64,000 bases of DNA from Heterodera schachtii (taxonomy: Eukaryota > Nematoda > Chromadorea > Rhabditida > Heteroderidae), in NCBI GenBank assembly GCA_023374025.1, contig SIJG01000021.1:831675-895674 (forward strand), written 5' to 3'. This document shows positions 23,191 through 34,722 of this stretch, piece after piece; the first letter of the stretch is position 1; each line of letters begins with the position of its first letter. Position numbers and translations under genes: made by a program. The notes beneath the pieces are model-generated. The model worked only from the letters and a program-made list of their open reading frames with translations, made no database searches and was not told where the DNA came from.

Positions 23191-23440
23191 AGTAGGGCTG
23201 CCAAAAATATGTACAAAAAATATGTAAATAAATTTTTAAAATGGTTATTTTCTTAAAAAAATTCTTCGTAAAAGGGTAAAATAGGCACAAAATGCCATAA
23301 AAATTACCTAATTAGCAGGGAACGGATTTATATATGCTAAAAAAACGCAAAAAATGTACATATATATATATATGCCAAAAAACCCCCGAAATATGTGCTA
23401 AAACTCAAAAAAAAGGCTAAAGTGCCAAAAAATGAAAAAT
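23191..23440. mobile_element. Truncated hAT-type element (ATGTA subfamily)
   Basis: Begins TAGGGCTGCCAAAAATATGT and continues with the AATATGTA-type interior and the segment GGGTAAAATAGGCACAAAATG, seen also at about 8910. No matching right end was found; a foldback element follows at once, so the copy is broken. Confidence 0.6.
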
Positions 23441-23449
23441 GCATATAAT

Positions 23450-23802
23450 TCCGAGCGGTCTACCTCAGTTCGGCCCCCACAGTTCGGCCCTCACGGTTCG
23501 GCCCTTACGATTCGGCCCCAGCTCGTTTTTCCATGTTAGCTTTTTTATTTGTTATCCAAATCCAACATTGTTGGTATTATTTGAAAGCTTAAGGTGTTTA
23601 GAAGCTTTTTCTAAGCTATTGCTTTGCGATTAGACAAATACCAAAAAGCATGTTAAGAGCTTTCGAATGATACCAAGATTTATGGATTTGGATAACAAAT
23701 AAAAAAGCTAACATGGAAAAACGAGCTGGGGCCGAATCGTGGGGGCCGAACCGTGAGGGCCGAACTGTGGGGGCCAAACTGAGCGGTTCCGAATTCCGAG
23801 CC
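23450..23802. mobile_element. Small foldback element with GGTTCGGCCC repeats in both arms
   Basis: Inverted arms of about 135 bp (23450-23585 and 23665-23802) around an 80-bp loop. Each arm carries four tandem CAGTTCGGCCC-like 15-bp units and then CCAGCTCGTTTTTCCATG, reversed in the other arm. Non-coding; able to form a long hairpin. No target duplication recognised. Confidence 0.75.
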
Positions 23803-24545
23803 CTAATCATCATTTTGCCAAATAAAAATCAACATTTGAAGTTTTATTATAAATCAAAAATTATTAAAAAAAAATTTTGCGCCCCCTATTCCAAAAAAAC
23901 GGTGGATGATGCGGGTGGTGCCGGTAGGCGCCGCCGGAGGAAAAAAAATAGAAATTCTGACCATTCTATAACAGATTTTCACTGAAAATTGGCCATTTTG
24001 AGGCTTTTTTTCAAAAATTAGCATAAATCACAAATTTCTCAAAGCTTTCTCAAATGTGGAAACAACAATTGGTATAGACGAATGTTAAAACATTGTCAAG
24101 TGATCAAAGAAAGGATTGGATTGTCCGGCTTCTTATTTGTGGTTTTTTGAACGTTTCTGTTCCTTATTTGTGAATTTTGCAAGCTCTTCTCGTCATTTTT
24201 GTACCAGTGTTATCCCATGAATTGAAACAGAAGGAAGGGCACACTTTGAATTTCAGTTTATCTCAAATTTGGGCAGCTAACATTCGAATTTCAAACGAAA
24301 TGTGTGACCTGCTGATAGACTTATAGGAGGGACCACTTTTTTGTCTAAAACTCATGGAAAATCCATCATAATTTTGACATGAATTTACTAGAATTAAGCA
24401 GACCGAGTACTTCGAGAGCTAATCCTCCGACCAAACAGACGCAAAATTTTACCACCCTCCCCGCCCCTTCCCTACAAAACCATTTCAATTGAAGCACAGA
24501 AAAGCATTTATTATAAACACAACAACAATACAAAGTACAATACAA
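23803..24545. other. Spacer
   Basis: No gene seen. Short GC-rich patch at 23900-23940 (GGTAGGCGCCGCCGG). Confidence 0.5.
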
Positions 24546-26514
24546 TCACTGTGATTGGGGCGGGAAAAAGTGAGTGGTAAAGTGGCTCGATGTCTTCACT
24601 TCCAGTACCGCGCCCGTGTTTGTTTGGCCAGTGTAGGCGGGTGCAGAGAAAACGGTGATGAGTCGTTGGTTGAACATTGGCTCATACCCGGATTGGATGA
24701 ACTGCAAATGGGGAAACATTAATTTGATTAAAAACGAAGGCCGTTTAAACTCACTTGGTGCGCCCGGATGATGCACGAAATCTTCAGCAGCTGGCAAGTT
24801 CTGATAACCACATCTTCGCCGAACAGGACACCTGCGCCTCGTGGATTCGGTAGTTGTCCTTGCGTTTCCATCGGGTCGGACCACATAAGGTCAATGTGCA
24901 GACTATCGGTCGGCGGGTGCAGCATCGGGCGTTCCAATTGTTTGAGCTGTTCAATGCTTCGAATTTTGTCGCTGATGCCTCCATGCATGCCTGAAAATTA
25001 AAAGGTGGAGAATGAACAAAAAAAGAGTATCTCACATAATATTTTTTGGCCGATTAGCCCGGTCAGCGGCATCCACGCGAAGGCGTCATTGAAGCTGTCG
25101 AACAGGGCTTTCGAATGGGCGGGATAGCGTTTCTCCAGTTCCTTTTTAAAGCCGTAACTAAAAAAACGGGGGGAAAATTTAAATATGAATAAGTGTGAGA
25201 AAAAAAAACCCACGTTGCGTTGATGTCGCTCGTCTCGTGGTTCCCTCTCAGCAGCACAATCGATGTCGGATATTTGACCTTAAAATGGAAAACGTTTCTT
25301 TAGTATTGGCTGAAAAAGCCAAACCACACCTTGTAGCAAAGCAGCAGCATGATGGTCTCCACGGATTGCGCGCCACGGTCCACGTAGTCGCCCAGGAACA
25401 GGTATTTCTTCTCAGGCGGGGTCCCGAAGCAGTTGAAGATTCTCATCAAGTCAGGAAATTGGCCGTGGATGTCGCCGCAGACCATAACAGGCGGAAGGAT
25501 TTCGACCAGCGATGGTTGGCGTTTGAAGGCGTCAGTTGCGGCAGCGCACAGTTGTTGAATTTCTCCGCTGGAAACCTGCAAAAAGGGATGAAATTGACAA
25601 TGCAAAACTCGCTTTTTCACCTCTTTCGGAAACTCCATTTGTTTCGACCGTACAATTTTTTGTATCAAATTGTCGGGGAATGGTCTCGGAGCTTCTGCCA
25701 TCGGCTTTGCTGGTGCTGTTGTTGTTGCCTCTTGGACGCACATCGTGTGGAATTTGATTTGGGCCTCCACGAACTCCAGCAGGCTCTTCTTCATGTTCTG
25801 CACTTTCTTCTGGTAGTCCAAGACGAGCTCCTTCAGCTGTGTTTGAAGGCGCGTGAACTCGCTCTGTGCTCGTTGCAATTGGGGCTGAATCTGAAAAGGA
25901 ACGGATTGAAAAATGTGAACTCAGCAGCAACAACAACAACAAAAAACATTCTCACGGCATTTTTTTCCTCGGTTGTTGATGCGCGCCTAAATTTCGCTTT
26001 GAAGACGTCCAAATCCAAGCGTTTCGTCTGCAGCAGTGCCAGTTGTTTCTGAAAATGGGAAATTATCAGCAAAAAACAAAAACAAAACAAGCTAACTCAC
26101 GCGGATAACGCTGATTGTTGTGGTGGTGCCTCCCAGCTTCACGTCGCTTTTGCTGAGCTGTCGTCGCGCCACGCCAAGAGCTGCCACAGTTTGAGCCGTC
26201 TTCTGCAGGGCTTCTCCGAAGGGTGTCCGCTCTCCGACCACTTTGGACGCCACCAGCATTGCTGTGCCATGTGCCAATCCGCTGCTCAGTTTTTGCTTGT
26301 AGAGCTCCATCTTTTCCATGAGCTTCTCCTGTTGCACTGCGATCCGTTCGGCGTTTGCACAAAGCTTTTCCAGTTCTGCTCCCAACGGGGTCGTCTCCGC
26401 GCCCAAAGCCTCCTCCGCTCTCTCAAAAAAAGTTTGTTTACAAAAAATTTACAAAGGAAAAAAAAATTTTACACCTGAAGGGTGCGTTCTGCTATGGATT
26501 TAATAATTTCCATA
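24546..26514 (-). CDS. BAR domain-PP1-like serine/threonine phosphatase fusion protein
   Basis: Predicted membrane-binding phosphatase of 515 aa. Nine exons (26476-26514, 26101-26421, 25956-26048, 25621-25890, 25330-25575, 25214-25278, 25036-25157, 24755-24990, 24546-24701) join by GT-AG in phase to 1548 bp. Residues 1-30 (MEIIKSIAERTLQ, RAEEALGAETTPLG) look like the N-terminal helix of an endophilin-B-type N-BAR domain. Residues about 30-212 include LLQTKRLDLDVFKAKFRRA and LLEFVEAQIKFHTMC, which match endophilin-B BAR signatures. Residues about 235-515 are a complete PPP catalytic domain with GDIHG, GDYVDRG, LRGNHE, MHGGIS, IRAHQ and VFSAPAY. All metal-binding and catalytic motifs are intact. 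The BAR end and the phosphatase start share exon 4, so the fusion is not a product of joining neighbouring genes. No SH3 domain is seen; the phosphatase sits where endophilins carry SH3. Confidence 0.88.
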
Positions 26515-26839
26515 GGACAATAATAGGGAATAGTTAGGCAAAGTGATGATGGATCCAAAAATTCGACCCTTTTTATAAACTTTTCAAGTGTTCAAAGAAC
26601 GAATTTTTCTTAAAAATTGCTACTTAATTACCAACGAGAAGGGAACAACTACCTATATAATGCAATGTGCAAGTGTGAAAGAGCTCATTCTTTTTACGCA
26701 TTTGTGTCTTTTTTTCACGGAACGGACTTTTGCGTCTGTGATTTGCAGGCTCAAGCGGAGACGAAGGAGGGGGAGGGGGGCGGGGGCATTGTGATTCCGT
26801 TAATCTTTCAGTGTGACCATTTTCCTTCCCTTTAGCAAA
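26515..26839. promoter_or_regulatory. Bidirectional intergenic region
   Basis: A 325-bp region between the divergent start codons of the BAR-phosphatase gene and the small Cys-rich gene, so it must hold both promoters or trans-splice acceptors. It contains a purine-rich tract GGAGGGGGAGGGGGGCGGGG near 26767. No specific site is assigned. Confidence 0.4.
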
Positions 26840-27235
26840 ATGCTTTTTCATTTCATGATTCTCAACACGCCTTATTTCCTAATACGTTTAATTGCCGGCG
26901 ACGACTACGACGAAGGCTGCGAACAGCGCAACTGTTGCAACTGTGTGGCGGTAAAAAAGTCGGTCGATTTCCCATGGATGTGAATTGCCTATTTCAGCAA
27001 GCAAAAGGCGACCAGAAGTACTTGTTCGAAATCACGGAGAGCGCGTGGCAACCCCACTGCAACGGTAGCAAAGCGTACTTTCGACTAAACAATTCGGCTA
27101 CTTACACAACTTGTTTTAGCGTGCAAAAAGTCCATTTCGGGCAGAATGGCCGCGGAATTGGAGTGTTCCAAGTTCAACTTTCATGGCAAAACGTTCCACG
27201 TCGAATGCTCAAAACTCGCGAATGACAAAGTGTGA
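26840..27235 (+). CDS. Small secreted cysteine-rich protein (97 aa)
   Basis: Exons 26840-26950, 26998-27064 and 27120-27235 (294 bp), with GT-AG junctions in phase. A hydrophobic N-terminus (MLFHFMILNTPYFLIRLIAG) reads as a signal peptide. The mature part has nine cysteines: EGCEQRNCCNCVA, then after the splice HCNACKKSISGRM, AELECSKFNFHGKTFHVEC and a short SKLANDKV tail. The paired C-x2-C groups and FHGKTFHVEC slightly recall LIM or other zinc-ribbon folds, but the spacing is not convincing. If intron 2 is retained the frame runs to a different end without cysteines, so the spliced model is preferred. Family unknown. Divergent neighbour of the BAR-phosphatase gene. Confidence 0.65.
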
Positions 27236-27239
27236 TTGT

Positions 27240-28086
27240 CAAGATCTCTATTGTGTTATTTCCGTCATAATAATGTTTATGTGCCTCTCTCTCTCTGTGT
27301 TTTCTTTAATACCCAAGTGCTAATTATTGGTCCGAAATTCTTCAATTTGTATGCATTTTCGTGCCGACTGCTTAATTTTAATGCTGCGTTTTTGATTTAA
27401 ATTTTTGGCATTAGTTTCAATTTTTCAAATAGGCTATGTTTGGTCAGTCATTAATTTAGGTAACCGATTCGAAAATTTGGCCAATCTACCGTAGTATAAT
27501 GGTCCAATTAAAACTCACATTCGTTGCATCCATCAGCATATAAATTTTACAATTTGAAAGTGCGGCCCCAAAAGCACCCAAAAAGCGCTGATTTTGAAGA
27601 CAATTTTGTGTGGTTCACTAACAGCCAAAACCAATTCACTACAACTCAAAATAAATTTGTGCCAACCAAAGGCATCCAAAACAAAGATCCTTTGCTCCAT
27701 TTCTCATTTTAAATAAAGAGAGATTTCATGTGTATTCGCCAAAATTAGGAACAAACAAAAAAAAAAATGCAAAAATGTAGCAGAAGGGGGGGGGGGGGGG
27801 CTTTCCCTCAACTGATTTCTCTCGTTCCATCGTTTGGAGGGCATATGTTGCCAAAATTTTTTGTATCTAAATCAAACATTTGGCCAACAAAACTGACAGG
27901 TTCAACAAATTTATAAAAGAAGAGAGAGAAAAACGAAAATAAAATTTGAAATAGAAAATGAATTTTTGAAATTTTTAAGGAAATTGGGGGGGGGGGGCAG
28001 AAATTATGGAAGAATAAGAGGGAGAAAATGACAGAAATTCAACAAATCATTTGGCATTCTAAGCTACATATGACAGAACTTAGTTT
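27240..28086. other. Spacer with poly-G tracts
   Basis: No gene seen. Two long G homopolymers (about 27787 and 27987) and an AT-rich background. Confidence 0.5.
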
Positions 28087-29885
28087 TTATACACCAAAAA
28101 TGTAATCGGCGCGTTCCGTCAAATGGCCAATTTCGCTGGCAAATTCCATCCGAAATTGCTGCAACAAATCCGGACTGTTGCCAATGTTTTCTTCGTATCT
28201 GATCAGTTTGGTGATCGAAGCCTGGCCCACCGCGACCCATTCAACGCCCATCCGTTGGAGCAGAAGGCCAATGTTGGACAAATGGCTCACCAAGACGATA
28301 TTTTCGGCTAAATGCCAAAATCTCCCGAGGAGTAAATGAATAAAAATTCTATTTTATGCCAACAATTGGTTTCACCTTTCTCATTGTTTTGCAAAATGTG
28401 GCGGATCGTTTGCAGCATCACAAAGTCACGGTCATTGGCACTTCTCTGCCTTTTGCGACGTTCAATTTCAATTATCACAAGAGCACTTTGCAGGAAATGA
28501 GGGATTACGAAAATAATAATGCATTTAAATTACTTTCTGTTAAAAACTGGCCAGTAATTAGGGTCAATTAGCGAAAATTGGTTTTGCGACTGTGCAGCAT
28601 CTTCGAACCCAACTTTGATGGCGGATTGGCCATAAAACTGAAAAACAAAAAATCATTTAAAGTGAGCCGCCTTGGCATTTGCCATGGTATTCATTCCCAA
28701 ATCAAGTAGTGGGCTTTGTCTATGGCACCCCAATTTGCCCACCATTTTCCGAGTTCGTCCGCCTGTCGAAGGCCCAGCGGTGACAGAGGCGAGTCCTCCC
28801 GCTCCAACTCGTTTTTGTCGTTGCTCCAGCTTTTGTCAATGATGTCCAGCTTTTCCGCATGGCGAACCAAATAAAGCGTTTGCCGCACTAATGGGCGCTT
28901 ATCTAAGAAAAAGTGCCTTTGCTTAATTGGCTTATTAATCCGATGTTTTTTCGCCCTTTTCACCGATCGTCCAAAATTTGCTGGCCTCTCTTTGATCATT
29001 TTCTGTCCATTCCAATTTGACTTTGGCCAACTCATTTTTGATCTTCCTAACGATGTCTAAATGTTCATGGAAGGAATAGCCAATTTCATTTTCGTATTCC
29101 TGTGGAAAAAAGTATTGGTAAATTACTGTAATTAAATTTGAACTCATTTTGTTTAAAATTGGTCTCCAATTGGAAAGTGATACTCTCCAAATCCGCTTCA
29201 TTCGCCTCCATTTTCTTCTCATATCTGCTCATGTCGAACACTTTTCTCTGCTTCTCCAAAATGCGTATTATCTTAGCATTTTTAAAATTTAATTAATTTA
29301 ATTAATAATTTGAATATGATTTATTTTTAACCTTTCCCAATTGTTTCTGTTCAGTGTTATTGAGAAACATATCAAGAAAATATTGGACAATTGTGATGTT
29401 TTGGGCACGAAATATCAGACGAATTGTGTTCAAAAGCTATTCAAAAAAATAAAAACTGAATGGAATGGGGTGGAGACAAAGCTAACCCGGAACTTCTTGT
29501 AGTAATTGTGAACATTTGTCTGAATGAAATGAATTAAAAAGCCGATTTAGGCACTCAATTTGGAAATCCGTACACATTTCTTCAATTCGCTTAGTTTGGC
29601 ATTCCATGCGTTTATTTTGCTGCGAATTTGCCGAAAGAAACGATTTGGCAGCGAAAAGTGTTTCTGAGCGTCGCCGAAGCATTGCCTCTGCTCGCCCATC
29701 CAGTCGAGCAGCTTCTGCTCATCCCTTTTGATCACTCCTCGCGAATGGTCATCGGAACAGTGCACAAATCGAAGTCCATCCAACACCGACAATTGCCTTT
29801 TGGTGGACAAATTTGTGCCATTTTCAGAATGCCAAAAAAGGACTATCAATAGCCCATATATCCCTTGGTCTCGGACAGATGCCAT
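28087..29885 (-). CDS. Histidine phosphatase superfamily protein with N-terminal helical region
   Basis: The C-terminal part is a phosphoglycerate-mutase-like (histidine phosphatase) domain. The exon starting at 28902 encodes RPLVRQTLYLVRHAEKLDII, with the RHAE phosphoacceptor motif, followed by DSPLSPLGLRQADELGKWW. The last exon (28087-28310) encodes ENIVLVSHLSNIGLLLQRM, the second catalytic His, and ends YIFGV. The exon at about 28366-28488 lies between. Upstream exons are long amphipathic helices: KIIRILEKQRKVFDMSRYEK and KKMEANEADLESITF (about 29275-29150), EYENEIGYSFHEHLDIVRK (28964-29099), and LLDWMGEQRQCFGDAQKHF (about 29690). This is similar in style to BAR or coiled-coil domains. The donor after AHYLIWE near 28691 and the frame relation at 29480-29690 are unresolved, so the N-terminus and one junction are approximate. 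Substrate unknown. Confidence 0.65.
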
Positions 29886-31363
29886 TCATTGTTCCAGCCT
29901 ATCCCTTCCCCAAATGCCGTCAATCCTTCAAATTCTAATCTGTGCTCTCGGGAAAATGCTTTGGCATATGTGCATTAATGAGAGCACAAGAAGCAGTTAA
30001 ATAAACAAATTTTATGTTAATCAGTGCCATTGGCAGACGGCAAATGATCATTTGTGATTATTTGATTAGTGCACTTACCAGGAAGGCCTTTCTGAGTCGG
30101 AGTTTACCCCAAATATTAGAGGAGGCAAAAACGACAGAAAAGGGACAAAAAAAGGCAGAAAAAGGCGCAGCAAATGATAAAGCATAGCAAAAAAAAAGAA
30201 AGGAAAATTATTAAAAAGCAAAATGTGAAAATGATTGAAAATGGAAATATTTAATTAGAAAAGTCAAATGAATTGGGGAGGGATTTGGTGGGTGGACAGC
30301 CAAAGCCACGCGAATTGGAAAAGCATCATTAACATTGAAGGCATTGATTTTATGTGCATGACAAAATATTGGAAATTCATTTTGTACAATTTAGAAAAAT
30401 AAGAAAAAAGCTTTTTACGAATTTACATAAAATCAAAGAAGCAAATTTGTAAATTAAATTTAAAATCATAGAAGAAAAAAGGAAATTTTGCAAATTGGAG
30501 TCAAATCATTTGGTAACATTTTTTTTTTGTTGAGGGCACCGAAAAATGGACAATGAAAAATTTGACATCATGAAGATTGGCACCCGGAAAATGCGTCAGT
30601 GGAAAATGCGTCTGATACAAAATGTTAAGTTCATGGGGGTTTCGAGGATGCTGATCATGAATCCGGCACACGGAAGATTAGACAAATGTTTTGTTAAAAA
30701 ACATAATAATTAAATAAAAATTATTTGCCTAGAGATATTGAGTGGATTATTATTTATTTAATATTCTGTCATTGGGCAACTAAGCAATTATTGTAAGTAT
30801 TAATACCCATGCTGTCATAATCTTCATTTTGCTGCTAAAAAACCCTCATTTGGGGTCATTAAGTCTCATTAAAAAATTTCAAAAAAGAAGCAACAGTGGC
30901 ATATTATTGTGTCAAAATGATAAATTATGAGAATTTTTTTAGACTTAATTTGAAATTTCAAGAAAGCGTCACATCTCTTCTGACTATGAATATTACAATA
31001 CATTTTATTCAAAAAGATGGTCTCGAAATTTGCGAACAACTTTTTGTGCTTAATCATAAAAAAAAATTAATAATTAATTAAATTCCGTCCATTCATTTTT
31101 TATTTAAAAGATATTTATTTACTCGCAACCTTTTGTTAATTGATTTTTCTTATCAGCCCAACCATCATTATTCATTCACAGTGTTTTCCCATCCATTCTC
31201 ATTCCTTTCGCATATTTTGTCAAAGCAAATCCAAACCAAAACAAAAAATTACATTCCGACGACCAATAAATGTTGAATTATTATTCAAATAATTAAAACA
31301 TTTTAAATATTTTAATTATAGAATTTAAATAAAACATTTATATTTGCATTTTTATTTGTTAAA
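29886..31363. other. Gene-poor spacer
   Basis: AT-rich; no supported gene. A 61-codon plus-strand frame at 30896 has no family or signal features. Confidence 0.5.
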
Positions 31364-32960
31364 ATGGCGGACAACCAAAAGCAGCAACGTTTCCAAGGGA
31401 AAGTTGTCATCATAACTGGTACAAATAAATGTTATTTCAAATTAATTAATATAATAATAAATAAAAATTTATCTGTGTAAGAAAAATCTCATTAGCACTG
31501 ATATTAATTGCCAAATGCAAAAGCATTGATTGATTCTTTGTGAAGGGTCCAGTGCGGGCATTGGCCAAGCGGCGGCCATTGAATTTGCGAAGGATGGCGC
31601 CGCCGTCGTTATTCACGGGAGAGATGGCCAACGAATAAATGTAAAAAATAAAAATGAATTTAAAATATTCAATTAAACAAATAAACAAATTTTATATAAT
31701 TCTTAATTCTTACTCAATTTGAAAGATGAGGAAAATGGGAATTGATATCAAACTTCGAACCTTTTTTAGGAGACTGAACAAAAAATTTTGGCTTTGGAAG
31801 TGCCGGCCGATCGAATTTTGAAAGTGCAAGGGCCAATTGAAGAGGAAAAAACGGCACAGAAATTGGTGGAGGAAACACTGAACAAATTTGGACGAATCGA
31901 TGTGCTGGTAAAGTATTTAAAAGTAGAGGAGAAAATGGTCATTCTGTACAAATTCAATCACCAATAAATTTTAAAAATTGAAATCGCCTTTTTGTTCGAA
32001 TTCGGTTCCGGGATTCGGAATTAGTCAAAAAGAATGTTTGTGATAGGCGACCCCGAAAACTCCCTATAATTATGTTTTTACAACTTCTTAATGTAAATTT
32101 TTGTGCCAAAAAAGGGGGGTGGGGTCCATTAAAAAAACATTGTATTTAATATACACAATAATGCAATATTTAATTGTTTCACTGCTGTTTCGGATAAACA
32201 ATGCCGGCTGCACCTCTAAGCCGGGCAATGATGACCCAATGGACATCGTCAATTTGGACCACATTTATAACGTAAACATGCGCAGGTCCAACATTAATTT
32301 AATTCAGAAATTTCAAAATAATAAATTTAAAAAATTAATTTGAATGACCGCTTTTACGAAACCTTTCATGCAAATTAAATAAGTGTTATACAATATAAAA
32401 TTGCCTAATCACTTTAGCATTGTCGTCTTGACAAACCTTGCCATGCCGCACTTGGAGAAAAGCCGTGGCAATGTGTTGAATATCAGGCACTGACAAATAA
32501 GAGAAAAGTTCGAGTTTTTAAAGCCCACATATATTCATTGGCAGCTCATGCGCATCCCATCGTTATATGTCGGCACGGGTCCGTCCCTATTACGGGGTGA
32601 TGAAGGCGGCACTCGACCATTGGACACGCATAATGGCACTCATTTGCGGGGAGAAGAGCGGCGTCCGCGTCAACTCGATTAAGTGAGAGGGAGAGAGACT
32701 CCGTTAAACACAATTTACCATTTAAATTAGCATTTAAAATAATTAATTTTAGCCCTGGTCCCATTGCCGACACTCTGATCACTGAACGCGGTGACAAGCG
32801 TGGACCCGTCGAACAACAGTACGGGAACAGTGCCGTGCTGAAGAGGCTGGGGTTACCGTCGGAGGTTGTGCCGGCCATGAAATTAGTGTGCAGCGACGAC
32901 GGCTCATTCATCACCGGCGTTTGCCTTCTGATCGACGGCGGCGTGGCATTATGCAATTAA
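31364..32960 (+). CDS. Short-chain dehydrogenase/reductase (SDR)
   Basis: Seven exons (31364-31418, 31546-31640, 31770-31907, 32194-32285, 32418-32486, 32545-32682, 32753-32960) give 264 aa, typical of classical SDRs, which are NAD(P)(H) oxidoreductases. Cofactor motif VVIITGSSAGIGQAAA lies near the N-terminus, RDGQRIN follows beta-strand 3, and INNAGC is the NNAG motif. NVLNIS carries the catalytic Ser region, YYGVMKAALD the Tyr-x3-Lys pair, and VRVNSINPGPI the post-catalytic motif; the end is GVCLLIDGGVALCN. No signal peptide, so cytosolic. The intron at 32487 uses a GC donor. The acceptor before INNAG reads TTTCGG rather than an AG, although the join is otherwise required; it is a non-canonical site, an allele-level defect or a sequence error. 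Substrate cannot be inferred. Confidence 0.85.
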
Positions 32961-34722
32961 ACGAAAAGGCATCGACAAAGAAGAAAAAATGATTTGATTT
33001 ATAATTTTATTGAAATTATGAATTTTAGGGTCATTAGGCACATTCAAATATGGATAAATCACAGATGACATTCAATTTTGAGATTTTTTGTTTAAAATAA
33101 AAATTAGAATAAATTTAAATTTTGGTGTAAACAATAAAATTAATTAGCAATATAAAATCTATATTTAACTCTATGTTTTTTTCCAATAATTTTATTATTA
33201 AATGGAAAAATAACGAAAAATAATAATTGAATATTTAGAATATGTAAACATTTCAGCGTTCATTAAGTCGTTCTCTAATAGTCAAAAAGGAAAAAAAGCT
33301 CAGCAGAAGCAGCTTATGAAAAATGGGAGGCCTGCTGGAATCAATTTTTTAATTATAGAAAATGTCTGATCAAAAAATCATTGTAAACTCAGAAAATGTG
33401 GCGTAAAATATCTTTTGAAGTGAAAAGTACGGTATTTTTCGGTTTTAGATTTTGTATTTCATTATTTATTAAATTCGGTTTATGAGTATAAATTCAATTT
33501 TGGAATTAATTTTCTGCTCGCGTTGAGCTCATTGAGTGGCCTGTGAGAGCCGTGTTTTTTTCGGACGGTTCTCGGCCAATCCCTCGACAACGATACTGCA
33601 GGCGGCGCTTCTTCTTTTGCCGTCATGTCAAGGAACAATGAGAAACGCAGAAGTTAGCTAGTCGTGAATTAAGCCCCGATGAAGAAAATGCCGAAGAATG
33701 GTGAGATTTAGTTTCTGATGAAGAAAATGCCAATGAAAACGGGAAAGGTAGTGCTTAAATTTGCTTTTTGTGATTCTCATCAAAAAAGGAAAAAAATTGC
33801 TTAAATTTTTATGTATATTTTTTTTTTGCTTATTATTTCATGCTTAGTTTAGCAAAATAAATAAGGCGCGCGTAACACTAATGAGGGGGCATAATGCAGC
33901 AATTTCAGATAAAATTTCGTCAATTGGATAAGCTCCTTAGCATTTGGAATCTGATTTTTTAAAATTTTGGGTGCGGCCTCGTAACAGGAAAATACCAAAT
34001 ATTTTTATTAAAATATTTATTTAGCCAAAATTTTTAAGAATTTATAATATTTGTAATCATAATGATCACTTGAGTAGGTAATAGGGTCGAGGAGCCTTTT
34101 TATTTGGATATATTGTGATTTAAAGTTATATTATATCACTATCTAATAAAAATTTTACAAATTCATATAAATTTGTAGCCCATAAAAATAAAGGATTTGG
34201 ATAGTTAAAGTGAAAAAAATATTTTAAGTCTCATTGTGAATATTTATTTGAAATTCATAAATAAAATGAAGCCCCCATTTTGTACGCGAATAATACGGCA
34301 TGGAAAAACGATTGCACAACCCCAAGGGCAGCTGATTTGTGAGTTCGTGGCCACGGCCATTCCGCCTTAATGGCTGTGATTGAAGTTTGATTAAATATTC
34401 AAATAAAATTAATTAAAATATATTTTGTTTTTTATTATTAAATAATGATGTGGCTATTGATTAAAAATATTATGAAATTTTGGTTAACAAATTTAATTCA
34501 TTTCCTATTGGAGATCAATAAAAGGAAGCAAAAAAGGTTATTTTTCATATGTATTTTTATTTTTTCATAAGATGGTAAACAACGGAAGTTTCATTAGTCT
34601 GATGCAACGCCAAAAATTTCCATTACCTTACAAATTTCAGTATAAATTTGAGGAGCAAATTTGAAAATATTCATTAAAGGTTTAATAATAAATTTTATTG
34701 AATTTTATCCTTTGAAATAAAA
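32961..34722. other. Gene-poor spacer
   Basis: AT-rich. GC-richer island at 33520-33760 (near GAGAGCCGTG and CTCGACAACGATACTGC), with no frame, RNA fold or family I can recognise. Confidence 0.45.

Noticed and set aside
29228..29280. Possibility that the helical exons belong to a laminin or kinesin-type coiled coil
   Set aside because: The exon ending at 28964 splices in phase (WTI plus D) into the RHAE phosphatase exon, so they are part of that gene.
33520..33760. Candidate structural RNA in a GC-richer island
   Set aside because: No recognisable snRNA, SL RNA or tRNA boxes and no convincing fold by eye.
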